The translations under genes and the position numbers were made by a program. Shown piece after piece: positions 43,983-51,901 of a stretch of 64,000 nucleotides of DNA. The DNA lies in the NCBI RefSeq assembly GCF_008639165.1, contig NZ_CP029197.1, positions 4,153,501-4,217,500 of the forward strand, written 5' to 3'. The DNA is from Streptomyces venezuelae ATCC 10712 (GTDB lineage: Bacteria > Actinomycetota > Actinomycetes > Streptomycetales > Streptomycetaceae). The number at the start of each line of letters is the position of its first letter. Within the stretch, counting starts at the first letter, position 1. The notes beneath the pieces were generated by a model. It did not search any database, was not told the DNA's origin, and worked only from the letters and a program-made list of their open reading frames with translations.

Positions 43983-45326
43983 CTAGCTCCGGTACGGGTT
44001 GTAGCCGCCGTAGTCCAGGTACTGCGGCGGCGCCCACACCTGGCCCGTCGCCCGCGCCGCGTACGTGAGCGCCGGGGAGGCCACCGCGCGGCGCTGCCAC
44101 AGGTGGTGCAGCAGCTCCTGCTCGCGGGCCGGGAAGTCGGGCCCGGCCGTGCCGCGGCGGGCCCGGTCCCGGAGGAACGCCAGGGTCGTCGCGAAGGACT
44201 CGTACTCCCCGACCGCCCGCGCGGCCGGCTGCCCGTACGTGCGGGCGGCGAAGGTGCGGGCCACCTGGCGGGCGCGCATCGAGGAGAGCGCGAGCGGCTC
44301 GGCGGGGGAGAGCCAGCCGGCCGCCGCGTACGCCGGTAGCTCGCCGGATATCGTGCGCAGTTCGCGCTGCCGGCTCCACACCGCGAGCCAGGTCAGCAGG
44401 CCGAAGGCCGGAACCATGAGCGCCAGGTACACCGCGAAGAAGGCCAGCGGGCCGCCGATGGTGGCCGAGCCGTTCCACGCGGCGTGCATGCCCATCGCGA
44501 GCAGCAGTCCCGCGAACGGCAGCAGCACCCGGCGCAGCCGCTTGCCGCGCGGCGCGAGCGCGGCGAAGCCGAAGCCGATGCCGGTGAGCACGGTGAAGAG
44601 CGGATGCGCGAACGGCGACATGACGACCCGCACGAAGAAGGTTCCTGCGGTCACCGAGCCGATGCCGGTGGCGCCGAACTCCTGGTCCTCGCCGAAGGCG
44701 TTGCCGAGGTAGAGGATGTTCTCGGTGAAGGCGAAGCCGGTCGCCGTGAACCCGGCGATCACGACCCCGTCGACCAGACCGCCGAAGTGCTTGCGGCGGA
44801 AGAGGAAGAGCAGCAGGATCGCGGCCGCCTTCGCGCTCTCCTCCACCACGGGCGCGACCAGCGTCGCCCCGAGGGTGTCCGCCGAGTCGGGATCCGCCGT
44901 GGCGGTCGCGATCCAGCGGATCGCGAAGGAGTTCGCCAGGATCGCGACGAGCGCGGCGGCGAAGGCGCCCCACGCGAAGGCGAACAGCAGGTTCTTCCAG
45001 GGGCCCGGCTCGACCCGGTCGAGCCACCGGAACGCCGCCATGAGCAGCGGTACGGGGAGCACGGCGAGGCCGAGCCCGACGAGGAAGCCCTCCGTGCCGG
45101 TCTGCTCGCGGACCATCCCGAGGATGAACAGGGCGCAGATCGCCAGCACGGTGACGACCGCGACGGCCCGGACCAGCCGGCTGCGCCAGAAGGCCCGGCG
45201 TGGCCGGTAGCGCCACTGGGTCCGGTCGGCGGCGGCCGGGAAGTCCGGCTCCTCGGTGTCCCGGTGGGGGACGGGCGCGGTGCCGGTGTCGGCGGTGCCG
45301 GATGCGGCGGGGGCGGGGTGAGACAC
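43983..45326 (-). CDS. PrsW family intramembrane metalloprotease
   Basis: 447 residues from a GTG with AGGG 8 nt upstream; in-frame GTG codons up to 45350 are possible. Eight to nine membrane helices are visible. The PrsW signature residues are intact: the Glu-Glu pair in APVVEESAKAAAILLL, FAFTENILYLGN, and His in VVMSPFAHPLFT and GMHAAWNGSA. PrsW proteases of Bacillus cut an anti-sigma factor within the membrane; actinobacterial members have unknown targets. The C-terminal 110 residues are soluble and end QYLDYGGYNPYRS. It faces the aldo/keto reductase tail to tail. Confidence 0.9.
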   Translation of the reverse strand: MSHPAPAASGTADTGTAPVPHRDTEEPDFPAAADRTQWRYRPRRAFWRSRLVRAVAVVTVLAICALFILGMVREQTGTEGFLVGLGLAVLPVPLLMAAFRWLDRVEPGPWKNLLFAFAWGAFAAALVAILANSFAIRWIATATADPDSADTLGATLVAPVVEESAKAAAILLLFLFRRKHFGGLVDGVVIAGFTATGFAFTENILYLGNAFGEDQEFGATGIGSVTAGTFFVRVVMSPFAHPLFTVLTGIGFGFAALAPRGKRLRRVLLPFAGLLLAMGMHAAWNGSATIGGPLAFFAVYLALMVPAFGLLTWLAVWSRQRELRTISGELPAYAAAGWLSPAEPLALSSMRARQVARTFAARTYGQPAARAVGEYESFATTLAFLRDRARRGTAGPDFPAREQELLHHLWQRRAVASPALTYAARATGQVWAPPQYLDYGGYNPYRS

Positions 45327-45392
45327 GTGAGCGACCCTAACGACCTCCACCGACAGAGGCGACGGGGTTACGTCCGCGGGGCGCGTCCTTCG

Positions 45393-46196
45393 TCACTTCC
45401 TCCGGAAGAGGAGGTCGTGCACGACGTGCCCCTTGTCGAGGCCCTGCCCCTCGAAGCGGGTGAGCGGCCGGAAGTCGGGGCGGGGGGCGAAACCGCCGTC
45501 GGCCCGGGTGTTCTCGAAGTCGGGGTGGGCCGAGAGCACCTCCAGCATCTGCTCGGCGTACGGCTCCCAGTCCGTGGCGCAGTGCAGCACGCCGCCGGGC
45601 CCCAGCCGGGTCGCGAGGAGGCTGAGGAACTCGGGCTGGATCAGCCGTCGCTTGTGGTGGCGGGCCTTGGGCCACGGGTCGGGGAAGTAGACCCGGCAGC
45701 CGTCGAGGACGTCCTTGTCGAGCATCTCGCGGAGCAGGATGATCGCGTCGCCGTTGGCGACCCGGACGTTGTTCAGGCCGTTCCGGTCGGCGAGACCGAG
45801 CAGATTGCCCTGGCCGGGGGTGTGCACGTCCACGGCGAGGATGCCGGTGCCGGGGTCGGCGGCCGCCATCTGCGCGGTGGCCTCGCCCATGCCGAAGCCG
45901 ATCTCCAGGACGACCGGGAGTCCGCCGAACATCTCGCCGAGGTCGAGGACCCGCTTGCCGTCGATGTCGATGCCCCAGTCGGGCCAGCGCTTCAGCAGCG
46001 CCTCGGCCTGGCTGGTGGTGACGCGGCTGCGGCGCGGCTGGAAGCTGCGGATCCGCCGCTCGTGGTGGGACCCGGCGGGGTCGGGCAGGGGCCCTTCGCC
46101 GGGCGCGAACCGCTGGCTGCCGCGCTGCACGGGCTGCGGTGCGGGCTCGGGGCTCCCGGCGACGGACTGCGAGCTGTTCATGATCTCCTCAGACAC
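45393..46196 (-). CDS. trmB: tRNA (guanine-N7-)-methyltransferase
   Basis: 267 residues. The SAM-binding motif VLEIGFGMGEAT, the TrmB signature YFPDPWPKARHHKRR and the tRNA-contact block CATDWEPYAEQML are complete, so m7G46 methylation of tRNA is expected. The N-terminal 55 residues are Pro/Gln-rich and variable in the family. The start is uncertain: GTG at 46196 (longest), or ATG five codons later (46181) behind GAGGAG at short spacing. It is in the same direction as the PrsW-like gene. Confidence 0.94.
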   Translation of the reverse strand: MSEEIMNSSQSVAGSPEPAPQPVQRGSQRFAPGEGPLPDPAGSHHERRIRSFQPRRSRVTTSQAEALLKRWPDWGIDIDGKRVLDLGEMFGGLPVVLEIGFGMGEATAQMAAADPGTGILAVDVHTPGQGNLLGLADRNGLNNVRVANGDAIILLREMLDKDVLDGCRVYFPDPWPKARHHKRRLIQPEFLSLLATRLGPGGVLHCATDWEPYAEQMLEVLSAHPDFENTRADGGFAPRPDFRPLTRFEGQGLDKGHVVHDLLFRRK

Positions 46197-46272
46197 AATG
46201 CCCCAATCCTACGGCGCCCCCCGCGGCCCCGCGGGCCCGCGCCCGGCGGCGGGGCGGCCACAGGCGGGCCGG

Positions 46273-47457
46273 CTAGAGGTGGGCCAGGGCCCGGGTCGCC
46301 ACCTCGCGGCCGATCGGGAGGGACGCCGTGGCCGCCGGCGAAGGGGCGTTCAGCACGTGGACCGTCCGGGCCGCCTCGCGGATGAGGAAGTCGTCGACCA
46401 GCGTTCCGTCCCGCAGCACCGCCTGCGCCCGCACCCCGGGCGCCGCCCGCCGCAGGTCCGACTCCGACACCACCGGCAGCAGCCGCCGTACGGCCTCGGT
46501 GAAGGCCCGCTTCGACACCGACCGCCGCAGTTCCCCCGCCCCGTACCGCCAGTGCGCGCGGGCGATGGCCCACGAGCCGGGCCAGGCCAGCGTGCCGGCC
46601 AGCTCGCGCGGGTGGACGACGGACCAGCCGTACCCCTCGCGGGCGAGCGCCGGGACCGCGTTCGGCCCGATGTGGACGCCGCCGTCGATCCCCCGGGTCA
46701 GGTGCACCCCGAGGAAGGGGAAGGCGGGGTCGGGGACGGGGTAGACCAGGCCCCGGACCAGCGAGGGGTCGGCGAGCTCGTAGTACTCGCCACGGAAGGG
46801 GACGATCCGCATCCCCGGGTCGTCCCCGGCGAGCCGCGCGATCCGGTCGCAGTGGAGCCCCGCGCAGTTCACCAGGACCCGCGCCCGCACCACCCGTCCG
46901 TCGGCGGTGCGAACGGCGACGCCCCAGGGCCGCCGGTCGATGACGGTGACCTCCGCGCCGTACAGGATGCGGGCGCCGGAGGCCTCGGCGAGCCGCTCCG
47001 ACACCGCGCCGTAGTCGCAGATGCCGGTCGTGCCGACGTGGATCGCGGCCAGGCCCCGCACCCGGGGCTCGTACTCGCTGATCTGCGCCGGGCCCAGCTC
47101 GCGGACCGGGATGCCGTTCTCCCGGCCGCGCTGCACGAGCGCGTGCAGCCGGGGCAGCTCCTCGCGCGCGGTGGCGACGACGAGCTTCCCCGTCACCTCG
47201 TACGGAATGCCCCATTCCGCGCAGAACTTGACCATTTCGGCCGCGCCCTTGACCGCGAACCTGGCCTTGAGCGACCCCGGCCGGTAGTAGATCCCGCTGT
47301 GGATCACCCCGCTGTTGCGCCCCGTCTGGTGGCGCGCGATCGCGTGCTCCTTCTCCAGGACCGTGACCCGGGTGCCGGGAGCGGCGCGCGTCAGGGCGTA
47401 CGCCGTCGACAGGCCGACGATCCCACCGCCGACCACCAGCACGTCACAGTCAAACAC
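46273..47457 (-). CDS. lhgO: L-2-hydroxyglutarate oxidase (FAD-dependent)
   Basis: 394 residues from a GTG with GGGAGG 8 nt upstream. The Rossmann FAD loop VLVVGGGIVGLSTAYAL starts at residue 6. The family signature HQTGRNSGVIHSGIYYRPGS, the CAGLHCDR block and the C-terminal HVLNAPSPAATASL follow. LhgO oxidises L-2-hydroxyglutarate to 2-oxoglutarate, usually with electron transfer to membrane quinones, and so clears a metabolic by-product. It is adjacent to trmB on the same strand but 76 bp away. Confidence 0.92.
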   Translation of the reverse strand: MFDCDVLVVGGGIVGLSTAYALTRAAPGTRVTVLEKEHAIARHQTGRNSGVIHSGIYYRPGSLKARFAVKGAAEMVKFCAEWGIPYEVTGKLVVATAREELPRLHALVQRGRENGIPVRELGPAQISEYEPRVRGLAAIHVGTTGICDYGAVSERLAEASGARILYGAEVTVIDRRPWGVAVRTADGRVVRARVLVNCAGLHCDRIARLAGDDPGMRIVPFRGEYYELADPSLVRGLVYPVPDPAFPFLGVHLTRGIDGGVHIGPNAVPALAREGYGWSVVHPRELAGTLAWPGSWAIARAHWRYGAGELRRSVSKRAFTEAVRRLLPVVSESDLRRAAPGVRAQAVLRDGTLVDDFLIREAARTVHVLNAPSPAATASLPIGREVATRALAHL

Positions 47458-47573
47458 CAGCGCCACCTCCCACCCCCGATAGTGCACTGGCCCACTGACA
47501 ATCCCGCGAAACCTCGCGCGGCGTCACGAGACGCAGGTCACGCCGCTGACCTGCCGGTAACCCCCCGGACACG

Positions 47574-49013
47574 TCACGCCGGAGTGACCAGGAGCGGCCT
47601 CGCCCGCTCCCGCAGCTCCATCACGCGCGGCTCGTCCCCGTACGGCTCCAGGCGGTGCAGCAGGTCCCGTACGTACTCCGTCGTCCGCGCCGAGGAGATC
47701 CGCCCGGCCACCTCCACCGCGCGCGTGCCGGCCGCGCAGGCCGCGTCCAGGTTCCCCGACTCCAGCTCGGCGACGGCCGAGACCACGAGCCGCAGCCCGT
47801 GCGAGCGGACGAACTCCTCCGTCGGCCGGGACAGCGCCTGCTCGGTGAAGCGGCGCACCTCGCGCGGCGCCTTCAGGTCGCGGTAGCACTCGGCGGCGTC
47901 GGCGCAGAACCGGTCGTACGAGTAGAAGCCCAGCCAGGTCGGGTCGGCGTCGCCCTCCCGGGAGCGCTCCAGCCAGCCCTCGGCGGACTTGAGGGCGCCC
48001 GCCGCCGCGACCCCGTCCCCGGCCTTGGCGTGCGCGCGGGCCTCGACGAGCCGGAAGAAGGACATGGTGCGGGCGGTGGCGAGCCCCCGGTTCCGTTCGA
48101 GCGCGGCCTGGGCGAGGTCGACGCCCTCGTCGGCGAAGCCCCGGTAGGTGGCCTGGAGCGACATGGACGCCAGGACGTAGCCGCCGAGGGGCACGTCCGC
48201 GGCGGCGCGGGCCAGCCGCAGGGCCTGGATGTAGTAGCGCTGGGCGGCCTCCTGCTGCCCGGTGTCGAAGGCCATCCAGCCGGCGAGCCGGGTCAGCTCG
48301 GCGGTCGCGCCGAACAGGGCCCGGCCGACCTCGTCCGAGTACGAGCCGAGCAGCAGCGGGGCCGCGTCGACCCGTAAGCACTCCGGGACCATCGACGAAC
48401 GCCAGTCCCCGCCGCCGTACTTGGAGTCCCAGCGGCGCGCGTCCTCGGCGGCCTCGCGGAGCTTCGCGACGTCGCTGTGCCCCACGCGCGCGTGCTCCGT
48501 GGCGGCCGCCGTGCCGCCGCCCGCCGGGCCCGGGGCCTCCCGCTCCACCGACGGATCGGCGGGGGTTATCAGCCAGCGGGACGCGGGCGTGGCGTACGCG
48601 CTGACCGCGAAGGAGCCGGCGAGCGACTGCCAGATCCCGCCACCGCCGGCCCGCCGCCCGGCGAGGTCGAGGCGGTAGAGGTCGGTGGCCGAGCGCACCG
48701 CCTCGCCCACGTCGCGCGGGAAGGCGAGTCCGACCTCCGGCGCCGGGTCGGCGTCGGCGAGCCCGATCTCGTGCAGCGGGACGGGCCGGCCGAGCTTCTG
48801 CCCGATCGCGGCGGCGATCAGATGCGGAGCCGCCCCCTGCGGCACCATGCCCTTGGCCACCCACCGGGCGACCGAGGTCTTGTCGTAACGAAGCGTCAGA
48901 CCCCTTTGCGCGCCGAGGTCGTTGACGCGCCGGGCGAGCCCGGCGTTGCTGATTCCCGCGAGGGCGAGAACCGTGCCGAGCTTTTCGTTCGGCCCGCGTT
49001 GCTCCCTGGACAT
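47574..49013 (-). CDS. HTH/TPR transcriptional regulator, sporulation-associated type
   Basis: 479 residues from an ATG with GAGGGG upstream. Residues 1-70 form a helix-turn-helix like that of XRE proteins (GISNAGLARRVNDLGAQRG, then KTSVARWVAKGMVP). The rest is an all-helical tetratricopeptide-like array (ARRWDSKYGGGDW; YYIQALRLARAAADVPL; AQAALERNRGLA). I recall a Streptomyces regulator at this map position named as sporulation-associated, but could not check it. No enzymatic motif is present. It shares 570 bp of upstream DNA with the divergent asparagine-synthase-like gene. Confidence 0.85.
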   Translation of the reverse strand: MSREQRGPNEKLGTVLALAGISNAGLARRVNDLGAQRGLTLRYDKTSVARWVAKGMVPQGAAPHLIAAAIGQKLGRPVPLHEIGLADADPAPEVGLAFPRDVGEAVRSATDLYRLDLAGRRAGGGGIWQSLAGSFAVSAYATPASRWLITPADPSVEREAPGPAGGGTAAATEHARVGHSDVAKLREAAEDARRWDSKYGGGDWRSSMVPECLRVDAAPLLLGSYSDEVGRALFGATAELTRLAGWMAFDTGQQEAAQRYYIQALRLARAAADVPLGGYVLASMSLQATYRGFADEGVDLAQAALERNRGLATARTMSFFRLVEARAHAKAGDGVAAAGALKSAEGWLERSREGDADPTWLGFYSYDRFCADAAECYRDLKAPREVRRFTEQALSRPTEEFVRSHGLRLVVSAVAELESGNLDAACAAGTRAVEVAGRISSARTTEYVRDLLHRLEPYGDEPRVMELRERARPLLVTPA

Positions 49014-49583
49014 GACGCCACCCCTCGACCACCCAGACGGCCGCCACGACGCCGGGCATAGGCGTGCGGCATTCGTAAACACAGCGTAGTTCGCCGCATC
49101 CCTACCGTTAAGGGGCGGTGTTCCGTATGGCGAGATTGTTGTGTGACCGGCGGGCCGCGGGGCCCGTCGGCGGGGCCCGTGCTCCCGTCGTGTGGCCGTG
49201 CGCCCGGCCGTGCGCTCTCGCCGGGGCCGCCGCGAGAGCGCTTCCATGAATACCGCGTGGGTCGGCCCGCTCGGCCGGGAAGGGTGTCCGGACCAGTGGG
49301 CTGGGGGATACCGCCGCTCCATTCCCCGCGAGCGGCGGACGGCGCCGGGAGGCGGGAGCGCCTCCCGGGCTGCCGGTGACCGGTGGGAAGCGATGCGTCC
49401 GGGCGGGTGCCCGGACGCCCTCCACCCCCGCCGCGGAGGGGCGATATTTGGCCGAATGCCGCCGGTGGCCAACTGGCCCATGCCAGGGGCGCATTCGGCT
49501 TTCGCGCGCGTGCGCCCGGACTCCGCCCCGTGCGCCGTTGTCGTGGCAGCATGTCTCCCACCGAAACGGATGTGGAGGCGCCG
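49014..49583. promoter_or_regulatory. 570-bp intergenic region between the divergent regulator and asparagine-synthase-like gene
   Basis: It contains no convincing gene. The part near 49070-49140 is AT-rich relative to its surroundings and probably holds the regulator promoter. I looked for a small lasso-type precursor here because of the neighbouring AsnB-like protein, and found only Gly/Arg-rich frames without a Thr at the penultimate leader position that I could support. Confidence 0.5.
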
Positions 49584-51812
49584 ATGCGATGGCTGGTGGG
49601 CTGGAGCAGTGCCGCCGCGGGCTTCGCAACGACGGCCGGGGCCCGCGCGGGCTCGGTGAACGGCGCGTACGGCTCCTCCCACGGGGGCGCGTACGGCCCG
49701 TACGGCGGCGGATACGACCCCGCGCAGCCGCCCGGCCACGCCTCGCCCCACGCCACCGGCCACGCCGCCGCCACCGAGGGCCGCACCGTGCAGCCCGTCG
49801 GCGCGCAACTCCTCTGGGGCGACCCCGACCCGCTCTGGGCGGTCGGCGACTGGCGCCCCGACGAGGTACGAGTGGTCGCCGTCGACGACCACACCCGGCT
49901 CGCCGTCCTCGGCTGCTGCGCCGCGAGCGACGAGGAACTCCGCATCGGCCTGCTCACCGCGCGCGGGGGCGCGTTGCGGCATCTCACGGCCTGGCCGGGA
50001 AGCTACACCGCGATCGTGAAGGCCGGCCGCCGGCTCACCGTCACCGGTGATCTCGCGGGCGCCCGGCCGGTGTTCCACACCCCGTGGGCGGGCGGCACCG
50101 CCTACGCCACCGCCGCCCTGCCGCTGGCCGACCTCGTCGAGGCACAGCTCGACATCGGCCACCTCGCCGCACTGCTCGCCTGCCCGGAGACCCCCGAGGC
50201 ACTGCGCGACTCCACCCCGTACGAGGGGGTCCGACGGGTGCCGCCGGGCCACGCGCTGATCCTGCGCGAGGGGTCGCGCGAGATCACCGGATACGAGCAG
50301 GTCGCCTCGCTCGCGGTCGCGGCGGCCCAGGCCGACCCCCGGCAGGCCGTCGAAGGCGTCCGAAACGCCCTGGTCGAAGCCGTCCGCGCCCGGCTCACCG
50401 CGCCCCGGCACGCGCCCGAGGCGCCGCTCCCCGACCCGGGGCCGGTGCCCGGCATGGGGCCCGCCGACCGGCGGGCGGCCCGGGGCGGGGGGCCCGCGCC
50501 CGGCATCGGCGCCGACCTGTCGGGCGGCAGCGCCTCGGGCACGCTCGCGCTGCTCGCGGCCGGGCTGCCCGGAGTGCCGGGCACGATCACCGGCCAGGGC
50601 ACGGGCGCGGGCGAGCGGCTGCTCGCCGTCACCTTCAACGACCTGGCCACGCGCACGGGGTCGGCCCGGGAGGACGAACTGAAGCGGGCCGGGGAGATCG
50701 CGGCCGACCCGCGGCTGCACCACGTGGTCGTCGCGGGGGGCGAGGAGGCCCTCCCGTACGCGGCGCTCGACGGGCCGCTCACCGACGAGCCGGGGCCCGC
50801 GCTGGTGACCGCCGAGCGGCACCGGCGGCGGCTCGCGGGCGGCAGCGCGGACCACTTCACCGGGATGGGCGCCAAGCAGGTCCTCGACGCGCACCCGGCG
50901 CGCCTCGCGGACCTGCTGATGGACCGCAGGCGCCGCTCGCTGGTGCGGCCGGTAACGGCGCTCGCGAAGGCCTCGGGGCCTTCCGCGGGCTCGTTCCTGG
51001 TGCCGCTGACGGTGTACCGGGCGGCGCGGAAGCTGGCCCGCACCCCGTACCGGACGGGCCTGGAGGCGGCCGCCCGGCGGGTCCTGGAGGCGAACCGCAC
51101 GGCCCCGGACGGCTTCGGCCCCCTGGAGGCGTCCCTCTCGGCGCTCACCTGGTCGCGGCCGGGCCCGGCGGCCCGCTGGCTGACGGGGGAGGCACTGGCC
51201 GAAGTATCGGTTCGCCTGAACCGGGCGGCGACCCTGCCGGCCTCCGTCCAGCGACCCGGCGAGGCACGCGCGCGTGCCGCCCTCGCGCGGGCGGCGGCCG
51301 ACCACCGGGTCCTGGAGCAGGCCGCCGAGATCCGCGGCCAGCGCCTGCACGCCCCCTTCCTCGACAACCAGGTCGTACGGGCCTGCCGCGAGCTCCCCGA
51401 AGCGCTCCGGGTCCAGCCGGACGCCCGCGCCGGGGTGCTGCGGACCGTCCTCGCCGGCTCCGGCATCCACGACCTGCCGCCGGGCTGGGGCGCCCCCCAC
51501 CCGGCGGTCCCGGCCGCCGCCACGCGCGCGGGGCTGCGGGCGGCCCTCCCGCACCTGATCGCCCTCTTCGACGCCCCGCTCCTCGCCGACGCGGGCCTGA
51601 TCGAGGCCCGGGTGGTCCGCGAGGCCCTCCGCGCCGCGGCCGACGGCGCACCCGTCCCCCTCGACGGCCTCGCCGACCTCGTCTCCACCGAACTCTGGCT
51701 CCGCCGCCTCCTCGCCCGCCGCGGCTCCTGCTGGACCAACACCGCGGAACCCCGCGCCCACCGCGCCGTCCAGGGCCCCCTGGTCCCGGCCACGAGGTCC
51801 CTCCCGGCGTGA
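49584..51812 (+). CDS. Asparagine-synthase-like protein with degenerate ATP loop
   Basis: 742 residues from an ATG with GGAGG 5 nt upstream. The N-terminal part has the remains of an Ntn glutaminase fold (GDWRPDEVRVVAVDDH; HLTAWPGSYTAIV; GARPVFHTPW) but no Cys at position 2, so glutaminase activity is absent. A Gly/His/Pro-rich insert lies at residues 20-60. The C-terminal half matches AsnB/lasso-cyclase proteins: RGQRLHAPFLDNQVVRACRELP is conserved. The PP-loop, however, reads SGGSASG where SGGxDS is expected, so the Mg-binding Asp is Ala. It may be an amide-forming enzyme with altered chemistry, or a catalytically dead homologue. Confidence 0.85.
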   Translation: MRWLVGWSSAAAGFATTAGARAGSVNGAYGSSHGGAYGPYGGGYDPAQPPGHASPHATGHAAATEGRTVQPVGAQLLWGDPDPLWAVGDWRPDEVRVVAVDDHTRLAVLGCCAASDEELRIGLLTARGGALRHLTAWPGSYTAIVKAGRRLTVTGDLAGARPVFHTPWAGGTAYATAALPLADLVEAQLDIGHLAALLACPETPEALRDSTPYEGVRRVPPGHALILREGSREITGYEQVASLAVAAAQADPRQAVEGVRNALVEAVRARLTAPRHAPEAPLPDPGPVPGMGPADRRAARGGGPAPGIGADLSGGSASGTLALLAAGLPGVPGTITGQGTGAGERLLAVTFNDLATRTGSAREDELKRAGEIAADPRLHHVVVAGGEEALPYAALDGPLTDEPGPALVTAERHRRRLAGGSADHFTGMGAKQVLDAHPARLADLLMDRRRRSLVRPVTALAKASGPSAGSFLVPLTVYRAARKLARTPYRTGLEAAARRVLEANRTAPDGFGPLEASLSALTWSRPGPAARWLTGEALAEVSVRLNRAATLPASVQRPGEARARAALARAAADHRVLEQAAEIRGQRLHAPFLDNQVVRACRELPEALRVQPDARAGVLRTVLAGSGIHDLPPGWGAPHPAVPAAATRAGLRAALPHLIALFDAPLLADAGLIEARVVREALRAAADGAPVPLDGLADLVSTELWLRRLLARRGSCWTNTAEPRAHRAVQGPLVPATRSLPA

Positions 51813-51814
51813 CA

Positions 51815-51846
51815 CCCTGACGGCGAAACCGTCGGCGCCGTCAGGG
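51815..51846 (+). terminator. Hairpin after the asparagine-synthase-like gene
   Basis: An 11-bp perfect stem (51815-51825 with 51836-51846) with a 10-nt loop, 2 bp after the stop. No T-run. Confidence 0.78.
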
Positions 51847-51901
51847 ACACCCCCGGGGAAACCCCGAGGCGTACACCCGCCGCGGCCGACACAATGAGCC
51901 G

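Noticed and set aside
49014..49583. A lasso-peptide precursor gene upstream of the AsnB-like protein
   Set aside because: The small frames here (for example one near 49234 beginning MNTAWVGPLG) have no convincing leader/core structure, and no leader peptidase or RRE protein is nearby.
47574..51815. A single 1413-residue minus-strand protein from 51815 to 47574
   Set aside because: The first 930 codons lie opposite the asparagine-synthase-like gene and have no domain. The real gene begins at 49013 with its own ribosome binding site.
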